A stretch of 22,122 nucleotides of DNA, from NCBI GenBank assembly GCA_041581135.1, contig JBFGCM010000066.1, positions 1 through 22,122 of the forward strand. Reading direction: 5' to 3'. Of this stretch, positions 15,090 through 21,906 are shown piece after piece. The notes under the pieces are model-generated. The model was not told the origin of the DNA. It was given only the letters and a program-made list of their open reading frames with translations, and searched no databases. This stretch comes from JBFGCM01 sp041581135 (GTDB lineage Bacteria > Actinomycetota > Acidimicrobiia > Spongiisociales > UBA5794). The position numbers were made by a program, and so were the translations under genes. Every line of letters begins with the position of its first letter. The first letter of the stretch is position 1.

Positions 15090-17173
15090 GAGTGGGACTT
15101 CAGTGCGGTTTGGGCGGCGCGGCGCGTAGCGCGCGTGCCCTTCCTGATCGCGAGGCGCTTGGAAGCCGCGGCCTGCACTGCCTCCCGGCCGCGCGGCGAG
15201 CGTTCGACGAGGTACTCGGCAATCCCCACCAGGATGTCCTCGGTGGCGGCCGAACCCTCCAAGAGCTGGGTGAGGCGGCTCTCGATGGCGGCGGCGTCGA
15301 GCTCGGGAAGCAGCAACAGGGCCGTTCTTCTCACTCGCTCGGCATCATCCTGCAGCGCATCGAGGACGGCGAGGGTGCTCTCGCGGGCGCGCAATCGGAC
15401 GAGCGCTCGCAACACCTCGACACGCACGCGGCCGTCGTCATGATCTGCCACTCGCGCAATGGGCTCTATGGCCTCGTCGAGACCGGTACGGCTCAGCACC
15501 ACCACGACGTTGCGGACCACGTACCAGCGCTCGTCCGTCAAGGCAGTGAATAGCGGTGCGGGATCGTGTTGGGCGAGTTCGACGAGCAGATCGATGAGGG
15601 TCCGGCGCACGCCGGCGTCATCCTCGGCTGCGAGCTGGTCGATGACCCGACGCTGGGCGAGCGGCCCGAGCCTCCGGATGAACTCGATCACATTGGACCG
15701 CTCTTGTGGGTCGGCTCCGACCGCTGCCCGTCCAATGAGATCGGGGGACAGGACCGACGCAAGAGCGGCATCCACCACCGCGGTCCGCTCCGGCGGGTAG
15801 GGAGGGTCGTCTCGCACCGCAGTGATCAGCTCGATCGCCTCATCCGGTCCGTGGGCGAACAGGCGATCGCGAATGCGTCCGGCCCACACGGTCGCCAACC
15901 GAGCGAACCGACGATCTCCTTCGACCGTCGCGAACAAGCTGCGGATGACGTTGATGGCGTGTTCGGGCTGCCGTTCGGGGGCAAGCATCTCGCGAATGTC
16001 GGCGACGACGCCGGGAACCATCTCCCCGTCCCAGCCGTCGAGAAGTTGCACGATGTTCTCGGTGGCGCTGCGCCGGTCCCGGCGGACTTCACGGGCGGAG
16101 TGGAGGTACGAGAGGATCGCCTCAGTGTCGCCGTCGACCTCCGCGGTCGCCTGGGCGTAGCCGATGAGAGCGGCCTTGGCGCGCTCACCGATGTGAGGAA
16201 CCATCTCGGCGAGTTCGTCACCCGAGAACTGATCGAGGAACATGCGGCTCTCCTGCTTGGTGGCATTGACCAGGAACGACTCCAAGATCTCTCGACGCGT
16301 CTCCTCCGGGAGCCGGAAGTACACGTCGATCAGTGTCCCCGTTGGGGAGGGGCCGATGTCGTCGAGGGCGTAGGGAAGCAACATGTCGGTGAGGTCGGCC
16401 GACGCGGCCTCGGCTTCGGTCGAGTCCGCGTGGAGCTCGCGGAAGGCGGCGATGTACTGGCGTCGTAGCTCTGCTGTGTCGTCCCGGGCGAGTGCGAGCA
16501 GTCGGTTGTGCACCTCTTCGGGGGAGGCGCCCGCATCGACGAGCTGGGCAATGGGGCTGGCGCGACCGGGGCTCTCATCGGATCCGTCAGCGCCTGGTTC
16601 ACCCTCGGTCGGCTCATCTTGGAGCACGCCCCGTACCGAGAACCGAACGGTTTCCAGCGAGTCGAGCAGTCGGCCGACTCCTCCGGTGGCCACCACAGCA
16701 TCGCGATCCTGCGCGATGAGCTCGAACAGTTGGCACAGCTCAGCGGCGTCCGGCTGCGGGTGCAGGGTGAAGGTTCCCACGTCGTGGATGTAGAGCCGGG
16801 TCGCCAGCTGCTCGATGCTGCCCCCGGATCGACCGGCCGCGTCACCTCTCCAGGTGAGAGAGCCGGCTCCGACCTCGAGGGTGAGCGATGCCGTCACCGC
16901 ATGCGCGAGACTCGACATCGCCTGCTGGAACCCCGGCTGCTCTGTCGGGTGTGGGTAGAGGCGAAATGTCGACCACGCCGACGCGATCGCATTCACCGCG
17001 GTGTCCGCTGCAGCCCGGTCGATCTCGCCCTCATCGAGGTCCGGTCGCGAGTCGACGGCGAGCTGGACCAGGCGATCTACCTGCTCGTACTGCTCCGTGT
17101 TGCTCGACAAACGATGTTCCCCGTCCGGTTCCTCGTGAGTCATCGGAAGATGCACGCCGGTGCTTGAGGGCAC
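15086..17173 (-). CDS. HEAT-repeat protein with an N-terminal module shared with the HD-GYP partner
   Basis: The open frame gives 695 residues from a GTG at 17173; the ATG at 17143 (MTHEEPDGEH) is an equally possible start, as neither has a clear ribosome site. Residues 60-155 (STFRLYPHPTEQPGFQQAMS, LTLEVGAGSLTWRGD, IHDVGTFTLHPQPDAAELCQ) match in pattern the N-terminal module of the downstream HD-GYP protein. A helical middle part follows, then HEAT-type repeats toward the C-terminus (ERWYVVRNVVVVLSRTGLDE, DDGRVRVEVLRALVRLRARE, DAERVRRTALLLLPELDA). The C-terminus is basic. HEAT repeats are protein-binding scaffolds, so it may bind or regulate the HD-GYP protein. No membrane segment or signal peptide is seen. 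Confidence 0.9.
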   Translation of the reverse strand: MPSSTGVHLPMTHEEPDGEHRLSSNTEQYEQVDRLVQLAVDSRPDLDEGEIDRAAADTAVNAIASAWSTFRLYPHPTEQPGFQQAMSSLAHAVTASLTLEVGAGSLTWRGDAAGRSGGSIEQLATRLYIHDVGTFTLHPQPDAAELCQLFELIAQDRDAVVATGGVGRLLDSLETVRFSVRGVLQDEPTEGEPGADGSDESPGRASPIAQLVDAGASPEEVHNRLLALARDDTAELRRQYIAAFRELHADSTEAEAASADLTDMLLPYALDDIGPSPTGTLIDVYFRLPEETRREILESFLVNATKQESRMFLDQFSGDELAEMVPHIGERAKAALIGYAQATAEVDGDTEAILSYLHSAREVRRDRRSATENIVQLLDGWDGEMVPGVVADIREMLAPERQPEHAINVIRSLFATVEGDRRFARLATVWAGRIRDRLFAHGPDEAIELITAVRDDPPYPPERTAVVDAALASVLSPDLIGRAAVGADPQERSNVIEFIRRLGPLAQRRVIDQLAAEDDAGVRRTLIDLLVELAQHDPAPLFTALTDERWYVVRNVVVVLSRTGLDEAIEPIARVADHDDGRVRVEVLRALVRLRARESTLAVLDALQDDAERVRRTALLLLPELDAAAIESRLTQLLEGSAATEDILVGIAEYLVERSPRGREAVQAAASKRLAIRKGTRATRRAAQTALKSHS

Positions 17174-17176
17174 CGG
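17157..17176. repeat. Short inverted repeat overlapping the start region of the HEAT-repeat gene
   Basis: CCGGTGC (17157-17163) and GCACCGG (17170-17176) form a 7-base dyad with a TTGAGG loop. It covers the GTG start of the HEAT-repeat gene and follows the end of the CPBP gene by about 43 bases. It may be a weak terminator for the CPBP transcript, or it may sequester the GTG start, which would favour the ATG at 17143. Confidence 0.35.
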
Positions 17177-17218
17177 AGGATCAGATTCTGCAGCGACGTA
17201 CTCGGACTGGGGCCGTGG

Positions 17219-18058
17219 TCACTGCCTCCACGTGAGACCCGGGACCAGCAGTAGCGCCATTGCGACCACCGCCATCACGGCAACCACACGGGCGCCAATC
17301 CTCGTTGCGAGTTCGTCGTTGAACCGTTCGAACAGAAAGCGATGCAGGTCGGCGTTCCAGGAGGCGTGGAAGGCCACGGCGATCCAGAGTGATCCGCCCG
17401 TCTCCACGAACAGCCAGGTCATGATGACCGATATGGCCATGATCTCGACGGTGAAGCGGCCCACCGCGTTCAACGTGACGCGTGACCCCGAGACACTCGT
17501 GCCCAAGGGTGCCCACCACAGCGGCACATGCCACACCGTCCAGACGAGTCCCACGATGATGGCGGCGGTAACGGCGCCTTCGGCATCGATGAGGCGCGGC
17601 AACGCGTAGCCGCGCCAGCCCAGTTCCTCCCCGAGTGGCCCAAACGGGATGGCCGCGATCAACGCCACGGGGATGAGAGGCAGTCGGGACGGTTGGAGGC
17701 GTACGCCGGCTCCGCCTTGCATCGCATACGCCGCGATTGCGACGAGCCCAACGGCAACCGGGCCTGCCAACGCCACCACGTGCCATGTGATGCCGACGTC
17801 GAATTCGAGCAGCCGGCCGGCCAGATCTGCCATCCCCGCTGTGCCGCTCGAACGATGGGTGAGCCAGAGCGCAACCAGCGTGGGAGTCGACGCGCCGGCA
17901 AACCAGGACACGCCGACGACCAACGGCACGTCGCGCAGCGGCTCCTCGACCCCACCCGCACCGAGGCGTCCCCGTGAGCGGAGCCACATCATCAGCGGAA
18001 TCCAGAGCACCCAGGCGGCCCCGATGGTGAGAAGGAAGAACGGGGCCGTATCGCTCAC
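17219..18058 (-). CDS. CPBP-family intramembrane glutamic endopeptidase
   Basis: This is a 279-residue multi-pass membrane protein from a GTG at 18058. Hydrophobic segments lie near residues 7-25, 45-66, 92-112, 128-140, 163-180, 203-220 and 255-275. The CPBP (Abi, Rce1-like) motifs are complete: EELGWR with E144, E145 and R149, then H177 in VWHVPLWW, and H231/N235 in AFHASWN. The family includes prenyl-protein proteases and bacteriocin-immunity or signalling proteases; the substrate here is unknown. It lies 45 bases upstream of the HEAT gene on the same strand and is divergent from the MbtH gene. The 190-base region to that gene holds no further ORF that I can support. Confidence 0.93.
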   Translation of the reverse strand: MSDTAPFFLLTIGAAWVLWIPLMMWLRSRGRLGAGGVEEPLRDVPLVVGVSWFAGASTPTLVALWLTHRSSGTAGMADLAGRLLEFDVGITWHVVALAGPVAVGLVAIAAYAMQGGAGVRLQPSRLPLIPVALIAAIPFGPLGEELGWRGYALPRLIDAEGAVTAAIIVGLVWTVWHVPLWWAPLGTSVSGSRVTLNAVGRFTVEIMAISVIMTWLFVETGGSLWIAVAFHASWNADLHRFLFERFNDELATRIGARVVAVMAVVAMALLLVPGLTWRQ

Positions 18059-18226
18059 GCTGCTCGGCGGTCGACGAGATTCATCACGCAGGTTGGCATG
18101 GCAGCGACCGCTCCCGCTTTGGCTGCGTCGAATCTACCGGCACTGTGGTCGTGTTCGTCTGGCGCTTCCGCGGGCAGCGACCCCGGTCACCGACCGCGCG
18201 ACGCACACGGATTTCACGAAGGCCTG

Positions 18227-18232
18227 TAGGTT
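18227..18232 (+). promoter_or_regulatory. Possible -10 element for the MbtH-like gene
   Basis: TAGGTT lies 29 bases before the preferred ATG (18262) and matches the -10 hexamer seen before the META lipoprotein gene. No convincing -35 is visible. It is the best promoter candidate in the otherwise featureless 18059-18249 gap. Confidence 0.35.
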
Positions 18233-18261
18233 CGCGTGGGTAGCTCGCGATGGAGAGGCTG

Positions 18262-18492
18262 ATGGGCTGGAACGACGAGAAGGACGATCGGACCTATCAG
18301 GTCGTGATCAACCAGGAGGAGCAGTACTCGGTGTGGTATGCCGACCAGAAGGTGCCCTCCGGCTGGAAGGCGGTCGGCCACACCGGAAGCAAGCAAGAGT
18401 GCCTCGCCTACATCGAAGAGGTGTGGACGGACATGCGGCCGCTCAGCTTCCGCAAGCAGATGGACGCAATGGAGACGCTTTGGGGCGGGTAG
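18262..18492 (+). CDS. MbtH-like protein (orphan)
   Basis: This is a 76-residue protein. I prefer the ATG at 18262 because GGAG lies 6 bases upstream; the ATG at 18250 would add four residues. The MbtH signature is clear: a short acidic N-terminus (GWNDEKDD), TYQVVINQEEQYSVWYADQK, VPSGWKAVG, and ECLAYIEEVWTDMRPLS, where the family typically has a conserved Trp and WTDMRP. MbtH-like proteins bind and activate adenylation domains of nonribosomal peptide synthetases. No synthetase gene is present in the window, so it must act on a distant one, or have another partner. It is a single-gene unit between a divergent CPBP gene and a downstream hairpin. Confidence 0.93.
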   Translation: MGWNDEKDDRTYQVVINQEEQYSVWYADQKVPSGWKAVGHTGSKQECLAYIEEVWTDMRPLSFRKQMDAMETLWGG

Positions 18493-18558
18493 AAGGGACT
18501 GGGCCGACGCCGGCTCCGGAGCGGCGGCACTCCGGCCAGATTCCAGAAACCAAACCCT

Positions 18559-18584
18559 CGACGCCGGCGTTATTTCCGGCGTCG
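18559..18584 (+). terminator. Hairpin terminator after the MbtH-like gene
   Basis: CGACGCCGG (18559-18567) and CCGGCGTCG (18576-18584) form a perfect 9-base stem with an 8-base AT-rich loop, 66 bases after the MbtH stop and 62 bases before the lysyl oxidase start. There is no T tract, as is common for high-GC organisms. Confidence 0.6.
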
Positions 18585-18646
18585 TCGCCCAGGTTCGGCT
18601 GGTCAAGAGGCCACGCATCCCCTGGGCCCATGTCGAGGAGGACGTC

Positions 18647-20140
18647 ATGCGGAGGTTCCGCATGTTTCGCCTGGCCATCCTGGCCCTCAGCGTCGCGCTG
18701 CTCATCGGCGCAGCGTCGCCCGGAGTGGGGACACCCGCCCAGGCAGCACAGGCCGCACCGACGGGAGTACCGACGCTGCGGCTGATGGTCACCGAACCGG
18801 TGATCGAACACATCCGCCCCGAAGGCGGGTACCTGGCCATCGAACAGCTGCCGACCTTCATCGCCACAGTCGGGGGCACGTTCGAGGTCCACGTCAGACG
18901 GGACGGCGCCGGCTTCGCCACCGAGCAGGTCGTACGGAACGCCAACGGTGATATCACGCAGCGGGTGGCCCTGCCACGATCTGCCGTGGCCGACATCACC
19001 CAGGGCTTCCAGGCGTTCTTTCGCGTCGCTCTCAAGAGTGAGGCCGGAGACGTGCTGCACACCGCGAGTGTGCCGTTCTGTCCGCTCACCGGCGAACGGT
19101 CCAAGGTCGAGGACAACTCGGCACCGGTGCCGACGTTCCCCTGGTACTGCTTTGCCAGCGAGTTGACCCAGGCGATGGTGTGGGGAATCGATGCCGGGTG
19201 GGCTGCCCGCGGCCCCGAATCGATCTTCGTCAATGGTGACTTCCCCGATGGGACCTACCAGCTCGACGTCGAGATCAACCGCAAGTTCCGCTCCGTGTTC
19301 CGGATCCCCGACGCCGAGGCGAGCGCCTCGTTCACACTGATCGTCACCACGGACGATCGACTGGGTGGCGGTGTCGGTATCGAGGAGGAGCCGCTCCCGC
19401 AGATCGGCGACATCCACGGCCGGCATGGGCACTCCCGCGACGTGCCGGAGGTGTCGGCGGCAGCCAGTGGGCTGCCCGACCTCATCGCCCTGCCTCCGTT
19501 CAACATCAATGTGGCCTCGCCTGATGACCCCGATGCGGAAGGGCGGGACGCCATCATCTTCGGTGCCAACGTTTGGAACGGCGGTGAAGGCCCTCTCGTG
19601 GTGGAGGGCTTCCGACGCCCCGGCGAGGCGGTCATGGACGCCTACCAGTACTTCTACGAAGGTGGCGTTCTGGCGGGTCGAGAGCTCGTGGGCGAGCTGG
19701 AGTACGACCCGATTCCCGGCCACCGTCACTGGCACTTCCGCGACTTTGCCCAATACTCCATCGTCGACGATGCCGGCACTGTCGTGGCAGTCAGCGGCAA
19801 GGAGGCGTTCTGTCTGGCGCCGACCGATCCGATCGACCTGACCCTGCCGAACGCCAATTACCGGCCGTTCAACACCGGACTCGCCACCTCGTGCGGGTTC
19901 TTCGGAGCCATCTGGATCCGGGAGATCCTCGATGTCGGCTGGGGTGACACCTACTACCAGAGCGTGCCCGGCCAGTGGATCGACATCACCGACGTTCCCA
20001 ACGGTGAGTACCTCCTGCAGGTGGTCACCAACGCCGACGGTCGGTTGCGCGAGCTTCGCTCCGACAACAACGTCGCCACGACCCGCATCCTGCTCGGAGG
20101 CGTGCCCGGAGCCCGCACCGTGCAAGTGGTCGGCGGGTAG
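18647..20140 (+). CDS. Secreted lysyl oxidase-like copper amine oxidase
   Basis: The protein has 497 residues from the ATG at 18647, with GAGGAG about 6 bases upstream; the long open frame further upstream is non-coding. The signal peptide is MRRFRMFRLAIL plus a hydrophobic core to SVALLIGAASPG, with cleavage likely near AQA. Residues 40-250 form an uncharacterised, beta-rich region with two Cys (FCPL, WYCF). The lysyl oxidase domain covers about 275-485: LPDLIALPPFNINV, the copper-binding GHRHWHFRDFAQYS with H359, H361 and H363, KEAFCLAP, CGFFGAIW and VPNGEYLLQVVTNADGRL. Lysyl oxidases oxidise primary amines, in animals the lysines of collagen and elastin; bacterial substrates are poorly known. 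The product is probably extracellular. A strong terminator follows. Confidence 0.92.
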   Translation: MRRFRMFRLAILALSVALLIGAASPGVGTPAQAAQAAPTGVPTLRLMVTEPVIEHIRPEGGYLAIEQLPTFIATVGGTFEVHVRRDGAGFATEQVVRNANGDITQRVALPRSAVADITQGFQAFFRVALKSEAGDVLHTASVPFCPLTGERSKVEDNSAPVPTFPWYCFASELTQAMVWGIDAGWAARGPESIFVNGDFPDGTYQLDVEINRKFRSVFRIPDAEASASFTLIVTTDDRLGGGVGIEEEPLPQIGDIHGRHGHSRDVPEVSAAASGLPDLIALPPFNINVASPDDPDAEGRDAIIFGANVWNGGEGPLVVEGFRRPGEAVMDAYQYFYEGGVLAGRELVGELEYDPIPGHRHWHFRDFAQYSIVDDAGTVVAVSGKEAFCLAPTDPIDLTLPNANYRPFNTGLATSCGFFGAIWIREILDVGWGDTYYQSVPGQWIDITDVPNGEYLLQVVTNADGRLRELRSDNNVATTRILLGGVPGARTVQVVGG

Positions 20141-20153
20141 GCCCGCGGACCGA

Positions 20154-20185
20154 GAGGGGTCGGCCGTGGTGGCGGCCGGCCCCTC
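20154..20185 (+). terminator. Strong hairpin terminator after the lysyl oxidase gene
   Basis: GAGGGGTCGGCCG (20154-20166) pairs with CGGCCGGCCCCTC (20173-20185) over 13 positions including one G-T wobble, with a 6-base loop. It starts 14 bases after the stop. There is no T tract. Confidence 0.75.
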
Positions 20186-20226
20186 GGCACGCTTCCGTAT
20201 CCTGTCGGGAGCAAAGGAGGGACTCC

Positions 20227-20908
20227 ATGACCGCGGACCGATCCGTAGCTCCCGACGAGACATGGCACCGGGTGGACGCCTACATCGCCGACCATCTGGT
20301 CGGCCGGGATGAGGTGCTCGAAGCGGTATTGGACGCCTCGGCGGAGGCCGGCCTGCCTTCGATCCAAGTGTCGGCACCATTTGGCCAGATTGCTCTATGT
20401 GCTGGCCGTCGCCATCGGAGCCCGGGCCGTGCTGGAGATCGGAACGCTCGGCGGCTACTCGACCATCTGGCTCGCCCGGGGCGTCGGGCCGGAGGGCAAG
20501 GTCGTCACGCTGGAGGTTGCCGAGGATCGCTCAGAAGTGGCGCGGCGCAACCTGGACCGCGCCGGATTGGCCGATCGAGTCGAGGTGCTGGTGGGTGCGG
20601 CGCGCGAGACGCTCGAGACGCTGCGGGGCCATGAACCCTTCGACCTCGTCTTCATCGATGCCGACAAGGAGAACAACCCGCACTACCTGCAGGCAGCAAT
20701 CGACCTGGGCAAGCCGGGGACGGTGGTAGTGGTCGACAACGTGGTGCGGGCCGGGGCGGTGGCAGACGACGACACCACCCGCCCGGACCTGGTGGGAACC
20801 CGGGAGATGTTCGATCGTGCCGGCCGGCTCGACGGCTTCGAGGCCACCGCCATTCAGACGGTCGGGGCCAAGGGCTATGACGGGTTCCTCATCGGCGTGG
20901 TGCGGTGA
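20227..20908 (+). pseudogene. Class I SAM-dependent O-methyltransferase (family 3), frame broken once
   Basis: The ATG at 20227 has an excellent ribosome site (AAGGAGGG). Its frame encodes the usual N-terminus (WHRVDAYIADHLVGRDEVLE, LPSIQVSAPFGQ) and then loses sense. From about 20390 the next frame carries the rest: LLYVLAVAIGARAVLEIGTL, GGYSTIWLARGVGPEGKVVT (SAM site), DLVFIDADKENNPHYLQAAI, VVVDNVVRAG and the C-terminal KGYDGFLIGVV. Removing one base near 20389 (CAG A TTG) restores an ordinary caffeoyl-CoA/catechol-type O-methyltransferase of about 226 residues. These enzymes methylate hydroxyl groups of small, often aromatic, acceptors using a divalent metal. The gene stands alone between a terminator and the META lipoprotein promoter. 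It is either a true frameshift or a sequencing error. Confidence 0.85.
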
Positions 20909-20930
20909 GGCGCCATCGGGCATCGACCAC

Positions 20931-20964
20931 TTGTTCGCCGCGCCCTGTCGCGTAGGTTTGACCC
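20931..20964 (+). promoter_or_regulatory. Promoter of the META-like lipoprotein gene, probably leaderless
   Basis: TTGTTC (20931-20936) and TAGGTT (20953-20958) are spaced 16 bases apart, fitting -35 and -10 boxes of a housekeeping sigma factor. The ATG begins at 20965, 6 bases after the -10, about where transcription should start. There is no ribosome site, so the mRNA is probably leaderless. Confidence 0.55.
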
Positions 20965-21522
20965 ATGACGTGGGGGCGCATCACCTCGATGGGAATTGCC
21001 ACCGCGCTGCTACTCGCCGTGGCCTGCGGTGGCGGCGATGACGCCGGCACCGCCACGACGGCTTCGCCCGCCCCAACGACGGCAGGCGTCACTACCTCGC
21101 AAGACACCTCGCCTCCCGAAGGCGTGGACCGCAGCGCAGAGCTGGTGGGTCGGTGGGAGGTCACCGACTACGCCCCGCCCACCGGCGGCCTCACCAACGT
21201 CGTGGGCGACGAGCTGGTCTTCATCGAGTTCCGCGCCGACGGCGTCGTCGGCTACGGCACGGGCTGCAACCACGGCGGGACGACGTATGAGACGAGTGGC
21301 GTCTACATGGAGCGCGACCCGTTCGATGCGACATCGGAGGGGCAGCCCATCGACCTCGGTCCCCTCTTCGAGCAGGAGCAAGAGGGGTGTGAGGGCTTCC
21401 TGGGCGACCAGGATGTCGATCTGCCGGCGGCCATGGACGCTGCGACCCGCTTCATCCTCGACGGCAACGATATGTCGATGCTCGACGAGTTTCTGCTGAT
21501 CCGAGCTACCCGGATCGGGTGA
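20965..21522 (+). CDS. META/HslJ-like lipoprotein
   Basis: This is a 185-residue protein with a lipoprotein signal ending in the lipobox LLAVAC, followed by a Gly/Asp then Thr/Ala/Pro-rich linker to about residue 55. The folded part resembles a META/HslJ domain: an opening strand LVGRWEVTDYAPP, VFIEFRADGVVGYGTGCNHG (the Gly-Cys-Asn turn is a hallmark of the family), and the closing strand region FILDGNDMSMLDEFLLIRAT. A cysteine in EGCEGFLG could pair with that of GCNHG, as in other META proteins. The family's molecular function is unclear; some members are linked to heat, antibiotic or stress resistance. The start is supported by the leaderless promoter; a second Met at residue 9 is less likely. 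Confidence 0.82.
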   Translation: MTWGRITSMGIATALLLAVACGGGDDAGTATTASPAPTTAGVTTSQDTSPPEGVDRSAELVGRWEVTDYAPPTGGLTNVVGDELVFIEFRADGVVGYGTGCNHGGTTYETSGVYMERDPFDATSEGQPIDLGPLFEQEQEGCEGFLGDQDVDLPAAMDAATRFILDGNDMSMLDEFLLIRATRIG

Positions 21523-21592
21523 GTGCCCGGGTGGTGAACGAGTCGGGCCCCGGGTGGGGTTGGCGGTGATCGTCCGTGGTCCGCCAATGAGA

Positions 21593-21623
21593 GGGGCCGA
21601 CCCTCACCGCGAGGGTCGGCCCC
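21593..21623. terminator. Perfect 13-base-stem hairpin terminator
   Basis: GGGGCCGACCCTC (21593-21605) and GAGGGTCGGCCCC (21611-21623) pair perfectly around the loop ACCGC. It lies 71 bases past the META lipoprotein stop and can act in both directions. It also falls inside the doubtful minus-strand frame ending at 21506, which argues that the real coding part of that frame stops before it. Confidence 0.85.
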
Positions 21624-21630
21624 CACCATC

Positions 21631-21845
21631 TCAGTAGCTGACCAGGGTTGACCGTGACTGTCTCACCGGCGTCGAGGATCGTCACCACTTCTGATCCGTC
21701 GTGGCGAGTCCACGTGTGGGATTCTGGGCTGCTCGTGTCGATCCGCTGGACATCTTGGTCTCCGGCGAAGTGCTTCTCGTAGAACGCGATCAGGTCGTCC
21801 AGAGATGTGGGAATCATCGACGCCGATGATCAGCGGCGTTCGCAC
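21631..21845 (-). pseudogene. Small hypothetical protein fragment, possibly frameshifted
   Basis: A minus-strand frame from an ATG at 21817 encodes MIPTSLDDLIAFYEKHFAGD, then DTSSPESHTWTRHDGSEVVT and ILDAGETVTVNPG, which reads like real protein (helix followed by strands). It stays open to 21506 only by running through the perfect terminator hairpin, and that last part looks non-coding. Changing frame near 21655 would reach a TGA at 21633-21631, eight bases before the hairpin, a natural gene end. Upstream, another frame from 21845 reads VRTPLIIGVDDSHIS and could be the lost preceding part. It may be the C-terminal remnant of a larger protein, perhaps exported, or a small gene damaged by indels. 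I do not recognise a family. The rest of the 21523-21906 stretch holds only the terminator and the next gene's promoter region. Confidence 0.45.
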
Positions 21846-21894
21846 GTAGGGGCTGCGACGCTACCGGGCTGCGCCGGTTCCGATGCCGGCTCGG

Positions 21895-21900
21895 TAGCGT
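21895..21900 (+). promoter_or_regulatory. Possible -10 element of the P-loop kinase gene
   Basis: TAGCGT ends 6 bases before the GTG start at 21907. The spacing matches that before the META lipoprotein gene and would give a leaderless transcript. No clear -35 is seen. Confidence 0.35.
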
Positions 21901-21906
21901 GGCGGG

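Noticed and set aside
17219..18058. Calling the CPBP protein a phage abortive-infection or immunity gene
   Set aside because: The Abi name is historical; no defence genes, toxin partner or mobile element lie nearby.
18443..20380. Long minus-strand open frame antisense to the lysyl oxidase gene
   Set aside because: It is rich in His, Arg, Gly and Asp with no domain sense; it mirrors the codon bias of the well-supported plus-strand gene.
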